From Spirochaetales bacterium (lineage in GTDB: Bacteria; Spirochaetota; Spirochaetia; Treponematales; UBA12059), in contig SPCK01000042.1 of assembly GCA_004525355.1 (NCBI GenBank), positions 1-10,604 on the forward strand: a stretch of DNA of 10,604 bases, given 5' to 3'. Positions within the stretch are counted from its first letter, which is position 1, and each line of letters starts with the position of its first letter. The position numbers and the translations under genes were made by a program. This document shows, piece after piece, positions 1 to 7,589 of the stretch. Under the pieces are notes generated by a model. It was not told the DNA's origin and searched no databases. It saw only the letters and a program-made list of their open reading frames with translations.

Positions 1-2484
1 CATGGAGTTCTGCAGGCTTCGCAGCAGGGCATCAAGGTCGGGCACGTCCAGGTTGAGCGTCGACTCGACGCGTCCGCCTCCAAGCACCTCACCCTGGGAG
101 GAGAGGGCGCGTATGGTTTCCTGCGCGTGCGCGGTCTTCTGCTGATGCAGGTCGCAGTATTTCTTGGGCTGTGTGCCTTCGAGGTAGGTAAGGGTGACAG
201 TCCCCTCGTCGCAGTACTCCGTGGGCAGCAGGCCCGAGACCGCATCGACGGTTACATCTATCAAGCCGGCTTGCGGCCGCACGAAATCCTTGTAGGCCAG
301 ACCCCGATGGACCTCGGACATATAATTTGCCCATGCGTATCCCGCAATCGTGGCTCCCGTCTGGTTGACGCCCAATGAATTGCCCGGCTGGTCGAAGCCG
401 AACCAGATGGCCGTGGTCATGTAGGGAGTAAACCCGACGGTCCATGCGTCGGCCCAGTTATCGGTGGTGCCCGTCTTTCCGGCTGCCGGGATGGTAAAGC
501 GCTTGCCGTTGGGATCCTTGTAAGAGAAGACCGAGCCCTGGTCCGTCTGGTAGCGCAGCGTGCCCTCGGCCACCACGCGCTTGAGCATATCGGTCATGAT
601 ATAGGCATTCTGCGGGGAAACGATCTGGATGGCCGACCCCTTTTTCTTCTGCTGCGCCCGCAATTCCTTTTCGGGTTCGAGGATGACCCTGCCGGTGCGA
701 TCCTCGATTGAGCGAATCGCCATGGGGGTGATCTCGCGACCCTGGTTGGCGAATATGGAGAAGGCTCGCGCCATACGCAGCGGTGATACGCCGATGACGC
801 CGAGCGCGAGAGGGTAGTAGCGAGGGAAGATAAGCCTGATTTCCTGAGGATCGGTGATGTCCAGCAACGCAGCCGCCCGATTGATGGCCGCATCGAAGCC
901 GATCGCGTCAAGGACCTTGACGGCTGGCACGTTCATGGAATGCGCCAGAGCGTACCAGGTAAGCACCTGGCCCTTCCATTCGCCCTTGAAATTGAGCGGG
1001 ATATACGGTGTGCCGTCCTCGTTGTAGAACACGACCGGCGCGTCATAGATCAGCGTGCCTTCCGTGAAAATGCGCGAATCGATGGCTGCCGAGTAGTAGA
1101 GCGGTTTGAACGACGATCCGGGCATCAGCCTCGACTGCGTGGCGCGGATGAGCTGGTTGGACTGCTCGAACTTGGAACCGCCCACCATCGCCAGAATATA
1201 GCCCTTCTCGTTGTCCAGGGTGATCAGCGCTCCCTCGACGGTATTCTTGGCCATGACGGTCTTCTGCGCGCCGTAACTGGTATTCGTGGCGATCTTGAGC
1301 GAGTCGAGGCCGAACAAGAGCGCCATCGTGTCGACGGTCGGGTTGACCTGTTTGCGGTAATAGTCCATGGCCAGCGTCTCGACCTTGGATTCCTGGAAGA
1401 ATATTCCTTCAAGGTTGAAGGCCAGGCCCAGCAGTTCGGACATTGGGGCGTAGATGCGTTCGGCCTCGCGCAGTCGCTGGGAACTGGATGACACGTAATC
1501 CTTGTTCACTTGGTCAAGGTAGCGAGCCATGTACTTGTCCGCGACCGCCTGGTAGTCGAGGTTCAGCGTCGTATGTATCGTCAGCCCGTCGCGATACAGG
1601 TCGGTTGAACCGTAAAGCATCGTTTCAAGCTGGCGGCGTACGTATTCGCTGAACCAGGGAGCCTTGTCCTCGCGCGTATTGAACGGCGCCGAGGCCACGC
1701 GGGTATAGTCGAAATTGTCCCAGTACTGGTTGAAGGATGCGTCCGCTTCCTCGCGGGTGGCATAACCGAGGGCCACCATGTCATCCAATACCGATTTCGA
1801 GCGCTCGCGGGCGACGTTAGGGTTGCGCAACGGGTTGTAATAGGTCGGGGCGGACAGTTGAACAACGAGGACAGCCGACTCCGCGAGGGAAAGGTCCCGG
1901 GCGGAGTGGCCGAAGAAGAATTGGCTCGAAGCTTCGACACCGTACGTACCGGGACCCATGATCATCCTGTTGAGATACATCTCCAGGATTTCCTGTTTCG
2001 AGAACCGGCGCTCCAGTTGTATGGCATACCACAGCTCGACCGCCTTGCGCCGGAAGCTGATATCCCGTCTGTCCGCGTACAACGTACCGGCGAGCTGAAG
2101 CGTTATAGTGGATCCGCCGCCGAGTTTCTTGCCGGTGACGATGCCAATCAGCGCGCGCAGGTACCCATTGAGCGTAAAGCCGTGATGGGTCCAGAAATTC
2201 CGGTCTTCCCTGGTTATCAATGCATCTATCAGGTTCTGTGGCAGTTCCTTGATCGATACAATTTCTCGTTTGATCTCGGCGGAGAATTCAGTGATGGTCC
2301 GGCCGTTGATGTCCAGTATCTTCGAGGGAATCTCCGGGTCGAACTGGCTGAAATTTTCGACTGAAATGAGGTTCCTGGTGGAGGCGACGGCGACGCCGAA
2401 TGCGACGCCGATGCCAAGCGCGGACAGGATGGCGAGAATGGCGAGGGCTTTCAGCACGGAATATGCGGGTTTACGACGGGCCAT
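1..2484 (-). CDS. mrcA: Class A penicillin-binding protein (PBP1A type), bifunctional peptidoglycan glycosyltransferase/transpeptidase; 3' end beyond window
   Basis: This enzyme polymerises lipid II into glycan strands and cross-links them on the outer face of the inner membrane. I translated it by hand: 828 codons lie in the window and no stop is reached. A short basic N-terminus (MARRK) precedes one membrane segment at about residues 10-35. The GT51 glycosyltransferase domain follows, with EDRNFWTHHG (93-102, catalytic Glu93), GGSTITLQLA (123-132) and RRKAVE...LERR...EILEMYLN (145-172). The transpeptidase domain has the SxxK box SSFK (457-460, nucleophile Ser457), SMN (516-518) and KTGTT (670-674). 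The C-terminal part keeps the family's YC...GT.P..YC..H pattern (757-780). In GT51 motif 2 the usual second-to-last Gln pair (TQQ) reads TLQ. The start is uncertain: ATG at 2484 gives the usual short cytoplasmic tail, while an in-frame ATG at 2550 would add 22 residues. Neither has a clear Shine-Dalgarno. The gene is divergent from gap and lies downstream of a strong terminator. Confidence 0.93.
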   Translation of the reverse strand, partial: MARRKPAYSVLKALAILAILSALGIGVAFGVAVASTRNLISVENFSQFDPEIPSKILDINGRTITEFSAEIKREIVSIKELPQNLIDALITREDRNFWTHHGFTLNGYLRALIGIVTGKKLGGGSTITLQLAGTLYADRRDISFRRKAVELWYAIQLERRFSKQEILEMYLNRMIMGPGTYGVEASSQFFFGHSARDLSLAESAVLVVQLSAPTYYNPLRNPNVARERSKSVLDDMVALGYATREEADASFNQYWDNFDYTRVASAPFNTREDKAPWFSEYVRRQLETMLYGSTDLYRDGLTIHTTLNLDYQAVADKYMARYLDQVNKDYVSSSSQRLREAERIYAPMSELLGLAFNLEGIFFQESKVETLAMDYYRKQVNPTVDTMALLFGLDSLKIATNTSYGAQKTVMAKNTVEGALITLDNEKGYILAMVGGSKFEQSNQLIRATQSRLMPGSSFKPLYYSAAIDSRIFTEGTLIYDAPVVFYNEDGTPYIPLNFKGEWKGQVLTWYALAHSMNVPAVKVLDAIGFDAAINRAAALLDITDPQEIRLIFPRYYPLALGVIGVSPLRMARAFSIFANQGREITPMAIRSIEDRTGRVILEPEKELRAQQKKKGSAIQIVSPQNAYIMTDMLKRVVAEGTLRYQTDQGSVFSYKDPNGKRFTIPAAGKTGTTDNWADAWTVGFTPYMTTAIWFGFDQPGNSLGVNQTGATIAGYAWANYMSEVHRGLAYKDFVRPQAGLIDVTVDAVSGLLPTEYCDEGTVTLTYLEGTQPKKYCDLHQQKTAHAQETIRALSSQGEVLGGGRVESTLNLDVPDLDALLRSLQNSM

Positions 2485-2567
2485 ACGCACAGGAGGGTAC
2501 GCGAAAGACTCCGGGTAGGTCAAGCGAGCGGATGTATCCTGCAGTGACATGATGAGGTCTTTGCAGG

Positions 2568-2596
2568 AAAAAAAAAGGCCGGTCCGAAGACCGGCC
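2568..2596 (-). terminator. Strong Rho-independent terminator with UUCG tetraloop
   Basis: On the minus strand GGCCGGTC, loop TTCG, GACCGGCC (8 perfect pairs, C-UUCG-G closure) is followed directly by nine T. The plus strand has no T run after the stem, so the terminator works leftward only. It ends 18 nt before the upstream candidate PBP start (2550) and 84 nt before the favoured one (2484). It therefore either ends a separate small RNA or attenuates the PBP transcript. Confidence 0.85.
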
Positions 2597-2760
2597 CGCC
2601 CTGACAGGCTGCCGAAAACACCATAGCAAACTGGGAGGGGAACTATGGATGTGTCCGACGATTTCAGTATCGGTAGTACGCGGATGCTTGTTGAGGCATT
2701 TAGATGCTCCCATTCGGTTCGGGGTGTTTTTTCACGACTTTGATTGACGAGTGATTCTGT
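2568..2760 (-). ncRNA. Candidate structured small RNA or attenuated leader upstream of the PBP gene
   Basis: This stretch fills most of the gene-free interval 2485-2873. Read on the minus strand, a sigma70-like promoter would start RNA near 2760 and an intrinsic terminator ends at 2568, giving about 190 nt. Between them I see a GCAT/ATGC hairpin (2696-2707, 4-nt loop) and a CGAT/ATCG hairpin (2659-2672). There is also a nine-pair stem, CCATAG/CTATGG (2621-2626 with 2643-2648) plus ACA/TGT across one bulged base. The 16-nt loop of that stem reads TTCCCCTCCCAGTTTG on the minus strand. C-rich loops next to a strong terminator are typical of small RNAs that pair with Shine-Dalgarno sequences. The other reading is a PBP mRNA leader controlled by premature termination. 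It does not resemble SRP RNA, tmRNA or a riboswitch that I can recognise. No convincing small protein is encoded. Confidence 0.45.
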
Positions 2761-2773
2761 TTGCCGTTATAAT
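2744..2773 (+). promoter_or_regulatory. Sigma70-type promoter of gap
   Basis: The -35 box TTGACG (2744-2749; 5 of 6 consensus) and a perfect -10 box TATAAT (2768-2773) are separated by 18 nt. Transcription would start near 2780, leaving a gap leader of about 94 nt. This is the best promoter in the window, as expected for a highly expressed glycolytic gene. Confidence 0.75.
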
Positions 2774-2795
2774 TCAAATACTAAAATAATGTCAG
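2766..2795 (-). promoter_or_regulatory. Divergent sigma70-like promoter overlapping the gap promoter
   Basis: On the minus strand the -35 box CTGACA (2795-2790; 5 of 6) and the -10 box TATAAC (2771-2766; 5 of 6) are 18 nt apart. The -10 shares four base pairs (2768-2771) with the gap -10 because GTTATAAT is nearly palindromic. RNA would start near 2760 and run through the hairpins at 2568-2710. Confidence 0.5.
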
Positions 2796-2873
2796 GGCCC
2801 GGGAATGATCCCGCGGAGCGAGTTCCGATACGGTCATGACCCCATCTCCACTCTCGTGTCTCAGGAGGATTAA
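2780..2873 (+). promoter_or_regulatory. gap mRNA leader with small hairpin, palindrome and strong RBS
   Basis: From the predicted start site to the gap ATG the leader holds a CGGGA/TCCCG hairpin (2800-2813, loop ATGA) and a perfect 10-bp palindrome GGTCATGACC (2832-2841). A strong Shine-Dalgarno AGGAGG (2863-2868) lies 5 nt before the ATG. The palindrome could be an operator, but this is only a suggestion. I recognise no riboswitch. Confidence 0.45.
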
Positions 2874-3950
<1,077 letters not shown>

Positions 3951-3976
3951 GACGATCCAGGATCGATGAAACCGAA

Positions 3977-4009
3977 GGCTGTCCGGGTCATGTCTCGGGC
4001 GGCCTTTTT
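3977..4009 (+). terminator. Intrinsic terminator (probably partial) between gap and pgk
   Basis: GGCTGTCCGGG (3977-3987) pairs along its whole 11 nt, with three G-U wobbles, with CTCGGGCGGCC (3994-4004) across a 6-nt loop. Five T follow (4005-4009). The short U run suggests partial read-through, which would make gap mRNA more abundant than the downstream pgk-tpiA message. Confidence 0.65.
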
Positions 4010-4011
4010 CC

Positions 4012-4023
4012 TTGCGTACGCAA
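4012..4023. repeat. Perfect 12-bp palindrome before pgk
   Basis: TTGCGTACGCAA is a perfect inverted repeat lying directly after the gap terminator and 17 nt before the pgk Shine-Dalgarno. It could be an operator or a short stem. One such palindrome can also occur by chance. Confidence 0.35.
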
Positions 4024-4040
4024 TCGCGACCAAACCATAC

Positions 4041-4045
4041 GGAGG
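4041..4045 (+). promoter_or_regulatory. pgk ribosome binding site, fixing the start at 4051
   Basis: GGAGG stands 5 nt before ATG 4051. An in-frame TTG at 4012 would give a longer N-terminus, but it lies inside the palindrome and has no such site. The protein from 4051 also begins exactly where PGKs normally do. Confidence 0.85.
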
Positions 4046-4050
4046 CAAAC

Positions 4051-5310
4051 ATGATCAGGACGGTCAAGGACGTCGATCTCAAGGGCAAACGGGTGGTCAT
4101 GCGCGTTGATTTCAACGTGCCCATGAAAGACGGCGTCGTGCAGGACGATACCCGTATCGTGGCCGCCATCCCGACCATCGATTACATACTCAAGCAAGGC
4201 GCCGCCAGCCTCGTGCTGATGAGCCACCTTGGGGATCCCGTCAAGGACGCCAAGAAGGCCAAGGAAAAGGCGGAAAAGGCCGGCAAGGCCTGGGACGAAG
4301 TCGCTTATATCGCGGGCAAGCACCGGATGCGACCGGTCGCGGCGTACCTGGCTTCAAAGCTTGGGTGCCCGGTCGTGTTCGCGGGGGAGGACGGCTGCTT
4401 TGGCAAGAAATCCTTCATCGAAGCGCAGCCGGTTGGCTCCGTCATCATGCTCGAGAACACCCGTTTTCATAAGGAAGAAACCAGCGATGACCCCGTCGCT
4501 CGCGACAAGCTGGCCAGGGAACTGGCCTCATACGGAGACGTTTTCGTCAACGACGCATTCGGCACGGCCCACCGCGACCATGCGTCGACCGCCAGCATAG
4601 CCAAGTTCGCACCGGTCTCGGTTGGCGGATTCCTGATGGACAAGGAGGTTCGCTACCTCCAGCCCATGGTCACCAACCCGCCCAAGCCCATGGTGGCCAT
4701 CATCGGCGGAGCCAAGGTGAGTTCCAAGATCGCCGTTCTGGAGAGTCTTCTCAAGAACGCCGCCGCCCTCGTGATTGGAGGCGGCATGGCATTTACCTTC
4801 CTGAAAGCGCAGGGACATACCGTCGGCAAATCGTTGATCGAGGACGACCAGCTGGATACCGCGCGGCGCGTACTGGCTGCCGCGAAGGCGTGGAACGTCG
4901 ACATCGTACTACCGGTGGATCACGTGTGCGCCGCTTCCTTCGCTGCCGATGCCGTGCCGGTGGCCGTCGACGGGCAGGATATACCCGATAGCCTCATGGG
5001 TCTCGACGTCGGTCCCAAGACCCTGGCCCGGTATCGAGAAGTGCTCGCCATGGCAAAGAGCATCGTGTGGAACGGACCCGTCGGCGTGTTCGAGTTCGAG
5101 GCGTTTGCCAAGGGCACCGGAGAGGTGGCGATGATGGTGGCCGAAGCTACCGGAAGGGGCGCCATGACCGTGGTCGGAGGCGGCGATTCCGTTGCCGCGG
5201 TGAACAAATTCCACCTTGCCGACAGGATGAGCCATGTATCCACCGGCGGCGGTGCGTCGCTGGAGCTGCTGGAGGGCAAGATGCTGCCCGGTATCGAAGT
5301 CTGCAGATAA
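4051..5310 (+). CDS. pgk: Phosphoglycerate kinase
   Basis: PGK transfers phosphate from 1,3-bisphosphoglycerate to ADP, the first ATP-yielding step of lower glycolysis. The protein has 419 residues, against about 390-400 usually. The N-domain has RVDFNVP (18-24: Asp20, Asn22), TRI (Arg35), SHLGDP (58-63), ENTRFH (135-140, Arg138) and DAFGTAHR (168-175). The C-domain has GGAKVSSK (219-226), NGPVGVFE (341-348), GGGDS (376-380) and HVSTGGGA (395-402). Most PGKs read SHLGRP where this one has SHLGDP, so the substrate-binding Arg is replaced by Asp62. This is followed by a Lys/Ala-rich insertion of about 25 residues (64-88), which accounts for the extra length. It sits 100 nt after gap with a terminator hairpin between them, and 13 nt before tpiA, with which it is surely cotranscribed. 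Confidence 0.98.
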   Translation: MIRTVKDVDLKGKRVVMRVDFNVPMKDGVVQDDTRIVAAIPTIDYILKQGAASLVLMSHLGDPVKDAKKAKEKAEKAGKAWDEVAYIAGKHRMRPVAAYLASKLGCPVVFAGEDGCFGKKSFIEAQPVGSVIMLENTRFHKEETSDDPVARDKLARELASYGDVFVNDAFGTAHRDHASTASIAKFAPVSVGGFLMDKEVRYLQPMVTNPPKPMVAIIGGAKVSSKIAVLESLLKNAAALVIGGGMAFTFLKAQGHTVGKSLIEDDQLDTARRVLAAAKAWNVDIVLPVDHVCAASFAADAVPVAVDGQDIPDSLMGLDVGPKTLARYREVLAMAKSIVWNGPVGVFEFEAFAKGTGEVAMMVAEATGRGAMTVVGGGDSVAAVNKFHLADRMSHVSTGGGASLELLEGKMLPGIEVCR

Positions 5311-5323
5311 AAGGAAAACTACC

Positions 5324-6073
5324 ATGAAACGTTATTACATTGCCGGTAACTGGAAGATGCACAAGACGGTGGCCGAATCGGTAGCTCTTGCCAAGGCCCT
5401 TGTCCGCGATCTTGCCGATTGCAAGGATCGAGTCATGATAGCGCCTGCCTTCACCGCCCTCGCGGCGGTAGCTGAGGCGGTTCGAGGTTCGAACATCGTC
5501 CTGGGCGCCCAGAATATGGGGCCCGATATACAGGGTGCGCACACGGGCGAGGTTTCCCCGCTCATGCTCAGGGATCTGGGCGTCAGCTCCGTCATCCTCG
5601 GGCATTCCGAACGGCGCCATTCCTATTTTGAAACCGACGAGCTGATCAATCGCAAGGTACTGCTGGCGCTCGATCACGGCCTTGAACTGATACTCTGCGT
5701 CGGTGAGACCCTGGCCGAACGTGAGGCGGGAAGGCTGGAAGACGTGGTGGGCTTCCAGGTTCGTGAGGGGCTCAAGGGCGTAAGCGCCGCGAAAATGGCA
5801 TCCGTGACCATTGCCTACGAACCTGTCTGGGCTATCGGTACGGGAAAGACAGCGACACCCGAGGATGCCGACATGGTTCACGCCTACATCAGATCGGTCG
5901 TCAGTTCGCTGTTTGACAAGGCGATCGCGGAGGCCCTGGTAATTCAATACGGCGGCTCGGTCAAGCCGGACAATGCTGTAGAGCTCATGGCCAAGGTCAA
6001 CATCGACGGAGCCCTCGTGGGAGGAGCCTCGCTCAAGGCCGAAACCTTTGTACCCATAGCGCAATTTCGCTGA
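5324..6073 (+). CDS. tpiA: Triosephosphate isomerase
   Basis: The enzyme interconverts dihydroxyacetone phosphate and glyceraldehyde-3-phosphate, feeding GAPDH encoded upstream. At 249 residues it has the standard TIM-barrel length. Catalytic residues are all visible: Asn9 and Lys11 in AGNWKMHK, His94 in ILGHSERR (91-98) and Glu166 in AYEPVWAIGTGKTAT (164-178), which also forms the mobile loop 6. Phosphate-binding glycines lie in QYGGSVKP (208-215) and ALVGGASL (230-237). Tyr-Phe-Glu-Thr-Asp (101-105) follows the catalytic His segment as in other bacterial TPIs. ATG at 5324 lies 13 nt after the pgk stop and is preceded by AAGGAAAA (5311-5318). A hairpin terminator follows. Confidence 0.98.
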   Translation: MKRYYIAGNWKMHKTVAESVALAKALVRDLADCKDRVMIAPAFTALAAVAEAVRGSNIVLGAQNMGPDIQGAHTGEVSPLMLRDLGVSSVILGHSERRHSYFETDELINRKVLLALDHGLELILCVGETLAEREAGRLEDVVGFQVREGLKGVSAAKMASVTIAYEPVWAIGTGKTATPEDADMVHAYIRSVVSSLFDKAIAEALVIQYGGSVKPDNAVELMAKVNIDGALVGGASLKAETFVPIAQFR

Positions 6074-6082
6074 TTGGTTCAG

Positions 6083-6122
6083 GCCCGGAGGCCAATCGGG
6101 TCTTGCGCCGACCGGGCTTTTT
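6083..6122 (+). terminator. Intrinsic terminator after tpiA
   Basis: GCCCGG (6083-6088) pairs with CCGGGC (6112-6117). Inside this, TCGG pairs with CCGA around an 8-nt loop, leaving a bulge of about 7 nt on the 5' side. Five T follow (6118-6122). It is weaker than the minus-strand terminator near 2580, and some read-through into secG is likely. Confidence 0.6.
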
Positions 6123-6189
6123 CGGGTACTATGCTCGGAAGCCTCTGAATCGGGGCTATTTTAGACGTTGTACGTTCGGAGTAATCAAG

Positions 6190-6588
6190 ATGGGTTTATT
6201 CGGTATCGTTCTCCTCGTTCTTTTCGCTATAGTATGCACGTTGCTGATTTTCATGGTGGTCATCCAGGATCAGGAAGGTGGAGGCCTCGGCGGCATCTTC
6301 TCGGGTGCGGGCAGCGCGGCTTTCGGATCCCGTTCGTCCAATGTAATCGTCAAATTCACGTATATATTGGGCGCGCTCTTCTTCGTCATCGCTTTCGGCC
6401 TTGCCTTGATCAATCGTGGCGATTCCATCGGCAATGTCGAGGCGGCGGCCCGAACCACCGAGCAGCAGGCTGCTACTACCGAATGGTGGAACGCCGAGAG
6501 CCAGGCTCCGGCACAAACCCTTGAAGGCATCGAGCCTACCGCTACCATTCCCCAGGAGAGTCCGCTTCCCGCTGCGGACGGACAGTAA
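6190..6588 (+). CDS. secG: Preprotein translocase subunit SecG
   Basis: SecG is the small accessory subunit of the SecYEG channel in the inner membrane and assists SecA-driven export. The protein has 132 residues. Two hydrophobic helices (about 3-25 and 53-76) flank the conserved cytoplasmic loop, VVIQDQEGGGLGGIFSGAG and AFGSRSSN (23-51), which is the family signature. After residue 77 comes a hydrophilic tail of about 55 residues rich in Ala, Thr, Gln, Glu and Pro, longer than in most SecG proteins. ATG 6190 was chosen because GGAG (6178-6181) lies 8 nt upstream and the first helix starts there. An upstream in-frame extension to 6103 would run back into the tpiA terminator. The order pgk-tpiA-secG recurs in many bacteria. 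Confidence 0.93.
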   Translation: MGLFGIVLLVLFAIVCTLLIFMVVIQDQEGGGLGGIFSGAGSAAFGSRSSNVIVKFTYILGALFFVIAFGLALINRGDSIGNVEAAARTTEQQAATTEWWNAESQAPAQTLEGIEPTATIPQESPLPAADGQ

Positions 6589-6611
6589 CAGAGTATATAT
6601 CCCGGGACGAC

Positions 6612-6648
6612 GCCCTCGAATCGTAGCGATGGTGCGAGGGCTTCGAGG
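6612..6648 (+). promoter_or_regulatory. Alternative hairpins in the leader of the J-domain gene
   Basis: GCCCTCG (6612-6618) can pair with CGAGGGC (6635-6641), enclosing ATCG/CGAT (6620-6623 with 6627-6630). The overlapping segment CCTCGAA (6614-6620) can instead pair with TTCGAGG (6642-6648). The two folds exclude each other. No T run follows, so this is not a standard terminator. A role in mRNA stability or in translation of the gene starting at 6681 is possible but unproven. Confidence 0.35.
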
Positions 6649-6680
6649 ATATCCTTTCGCCCGATGACGAGGATTGACCG

Positions 6681-7484
6681 GTGATTGATGTGTACAGCGC
6701 CCTTGGTGTTCACCCCGAGGCGAGTCTCAAGGAAATCAAGAGCGCCTTCCGCTCGAAGGCAAAATCCCGCCATCCCGATGTCGTCGGCGGCGAGGACGAA
6801 GGTATGCGGCTTCTTCTTGAAGCGTACCGCGTGCTTTCCGATGCCAGGGCGCGGCGCGAATACGATCGGGGACGGCTCAGGGTCGTTCGTTCCGATGCTC
6901 CCGGCTCTTTCGATTATCGGGCATGGCTGATGGAACGCTTGGGCAATCCTGAGTACGTCGCCAAGCTGGTATTCTACGACTTGCTGCACGACTTGGAAGA
7001 TGAGGCGCTGGAACTATATGAGACGATTCGTCATCGCAATGACGGGCGTCTTGAGCGTTTCTTCGAACGTCCCGAAGCGATGGATGCGGAATTCTGCATC
7101 GCCGAGGAATACGCCTCCCGCGGCCGTTTTCAGGAAGCCTATCGCGTAGTAAAAAAGCTCATTGGGATGGAGCAACGCCAATCGGGCTTCGGCTACTTCT
7201 ATGAGGTCGTGCTTCTCCGTTTCAGGCGATTGGTTCTCGAAGAATTGGGTCGTTCGGTCGCGCCTGAAGATGAGCTCGAAATTCTCGAGGACGCATTGCT
7301 CTTGCGCAGTTCGGCCGAGAATGATGCGCAGTTTCTCAGGAGGGCCGCCGAGATCAGCCTCAAGCTGGGGCAACCTGACCAAGCCATGGCATTTTTCGAG
7401 AGAGCCTCCGCCCTCAAACCGAGATTACCGGGTCTGAAGGCACTTGTTTCCAGGATAGTGGCCTCTCGGGTTGCCGTGACTTGA
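6681..7484 (+). CDS. J-domain (DnaJ-like) protein with C-terminal TPR-like helices
   Basis: The N-terminal 65 residues form a J domain, the part that stimulates the ATPase of Hsp70/DnaK. They start DVYSALGV, have the diagnostic HPD at 31-33 and a closing helix EAYRVLSDARARREYD (47-62). There is no Gly/Phe linker, zinc finger or DnaJ C-terminal domain, so this is a class III J protein and not the housekeeping DnaJ. The remainder is helical. Segments 137-160 and 217-246 (AAEISLKLGQPDQAMAFFERASALKP) look like tetratricopeptide units, which could bind client proteins. There is no signal peptide or membrane helix, so it should act in the cytoplasm. The start is GTG 6681, with GAGGA (6669-6673) 7 nt upstream. 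Its position between secG and a SurA-like gene hints at a role in handling exported proteins; this is inference. Confidence 0.85.
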   Translation: MIDVYSALGVHPEASLKEIKSAFRSKAKSRHPDVVGGEDEGMRLLLEAYRVLSDARARREYDRGRLRVVRSDAPGSFDYRAWLMERLGNPEYVAKLVFYDLLHDLEDEALELYETIRHRNDGRLERFFERPEAMDAEFCIAEEYASRGRFQEAYRVVKKLIGMEQRQSGFGYFYEVVLLRFRRLVLEELGRSVAPEDELEILEDALLLRSSAENDAQFLRRAAEISLKLGQPDQAMAFFERASALKPRLPGLKALVSRIVASRVAVT

Positions 7485-7589
7485 TGTATGTGGCTTTTTT
7501 ATTTAACCTGAACGGTCTTTGCTTGTTTACGGGTTTGACGACCCCGGCAGTGCCTCGATCGTCACCAAATACATTGGATGGAGTGTAGC
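7485..7589 (+). other. Spacer with T-rich tract and small inverted repeat
   Basis: This 105-nt interval separates the J-domain gene from the SurA-like gene. It has GGCTTTTTTATTT (7490s) just after the stop codon, with only a poor stem upstream (GCC/GGC plus wobbles), so termination there is doubtful. A small GGGT/ACCC inverted repeat (7531-7534 with 7541-7544) follows. I could not identify a convincing promoter. Confidence 0.3.
7580..7583 (+). promoter_or_regulatory. Ribosome binding site deciding the start of the SurA-like gene
   Basis: GGAG lies 6 nt before ATG 7590. An alternative in-frame ATG at 7578 overlaps this site and would put Glu and Cys in front of the signal peptide, so 7590 is preferred. 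Confidence 0.75.

Noticed and set aside
2577..2596. The GGCCGGTC/GACCGGCC hairpin as a terminator on the plus strand
   Set aside because: No T run follows it on that strand; only the minus-strand reading makes a terminator.
2471..2713. Possible 80-codon peptide on the minus strand starting within the RNA candidate
   Set aside because: It reads through the hairpins and terminator and into the PBP start out of frame, and its composition is not protein-like.
4012..4050. TTG start at 4012 for pgk
   Set aside because: It lies within a palindrome without a ribosome site, while ATG 4051 has GGAGG and the standard PGK N-terminus.
5147..6064. Long open frame (305 codons) on the minus strand opposite tpiA
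   Set aside because: It mirrors the codon pattern of pgk/tpiA, a usual artefact in GC-rich DNA, and its translation resembles no family.
6103..6132. Possible secG promoter TTGCGC with TACTAT at 18-nt spacing
   Set aside because: The -35 box matches poorly and both boxes sit in or beside the tpiA terminator.
6270..6989. Minus-strand open frame spanning secG and the J-domain gene
   Set aside because: It crosses two well-supported genes antisense and has no recognisable domain.
7534..7576. TTGACG near 7535 as the -35 of a promoter for the SurA-like gene
   Set aside because: No -10-like hexamer occurs at 16-19 nt; the nearest AT-rich word is over 30 nt away.
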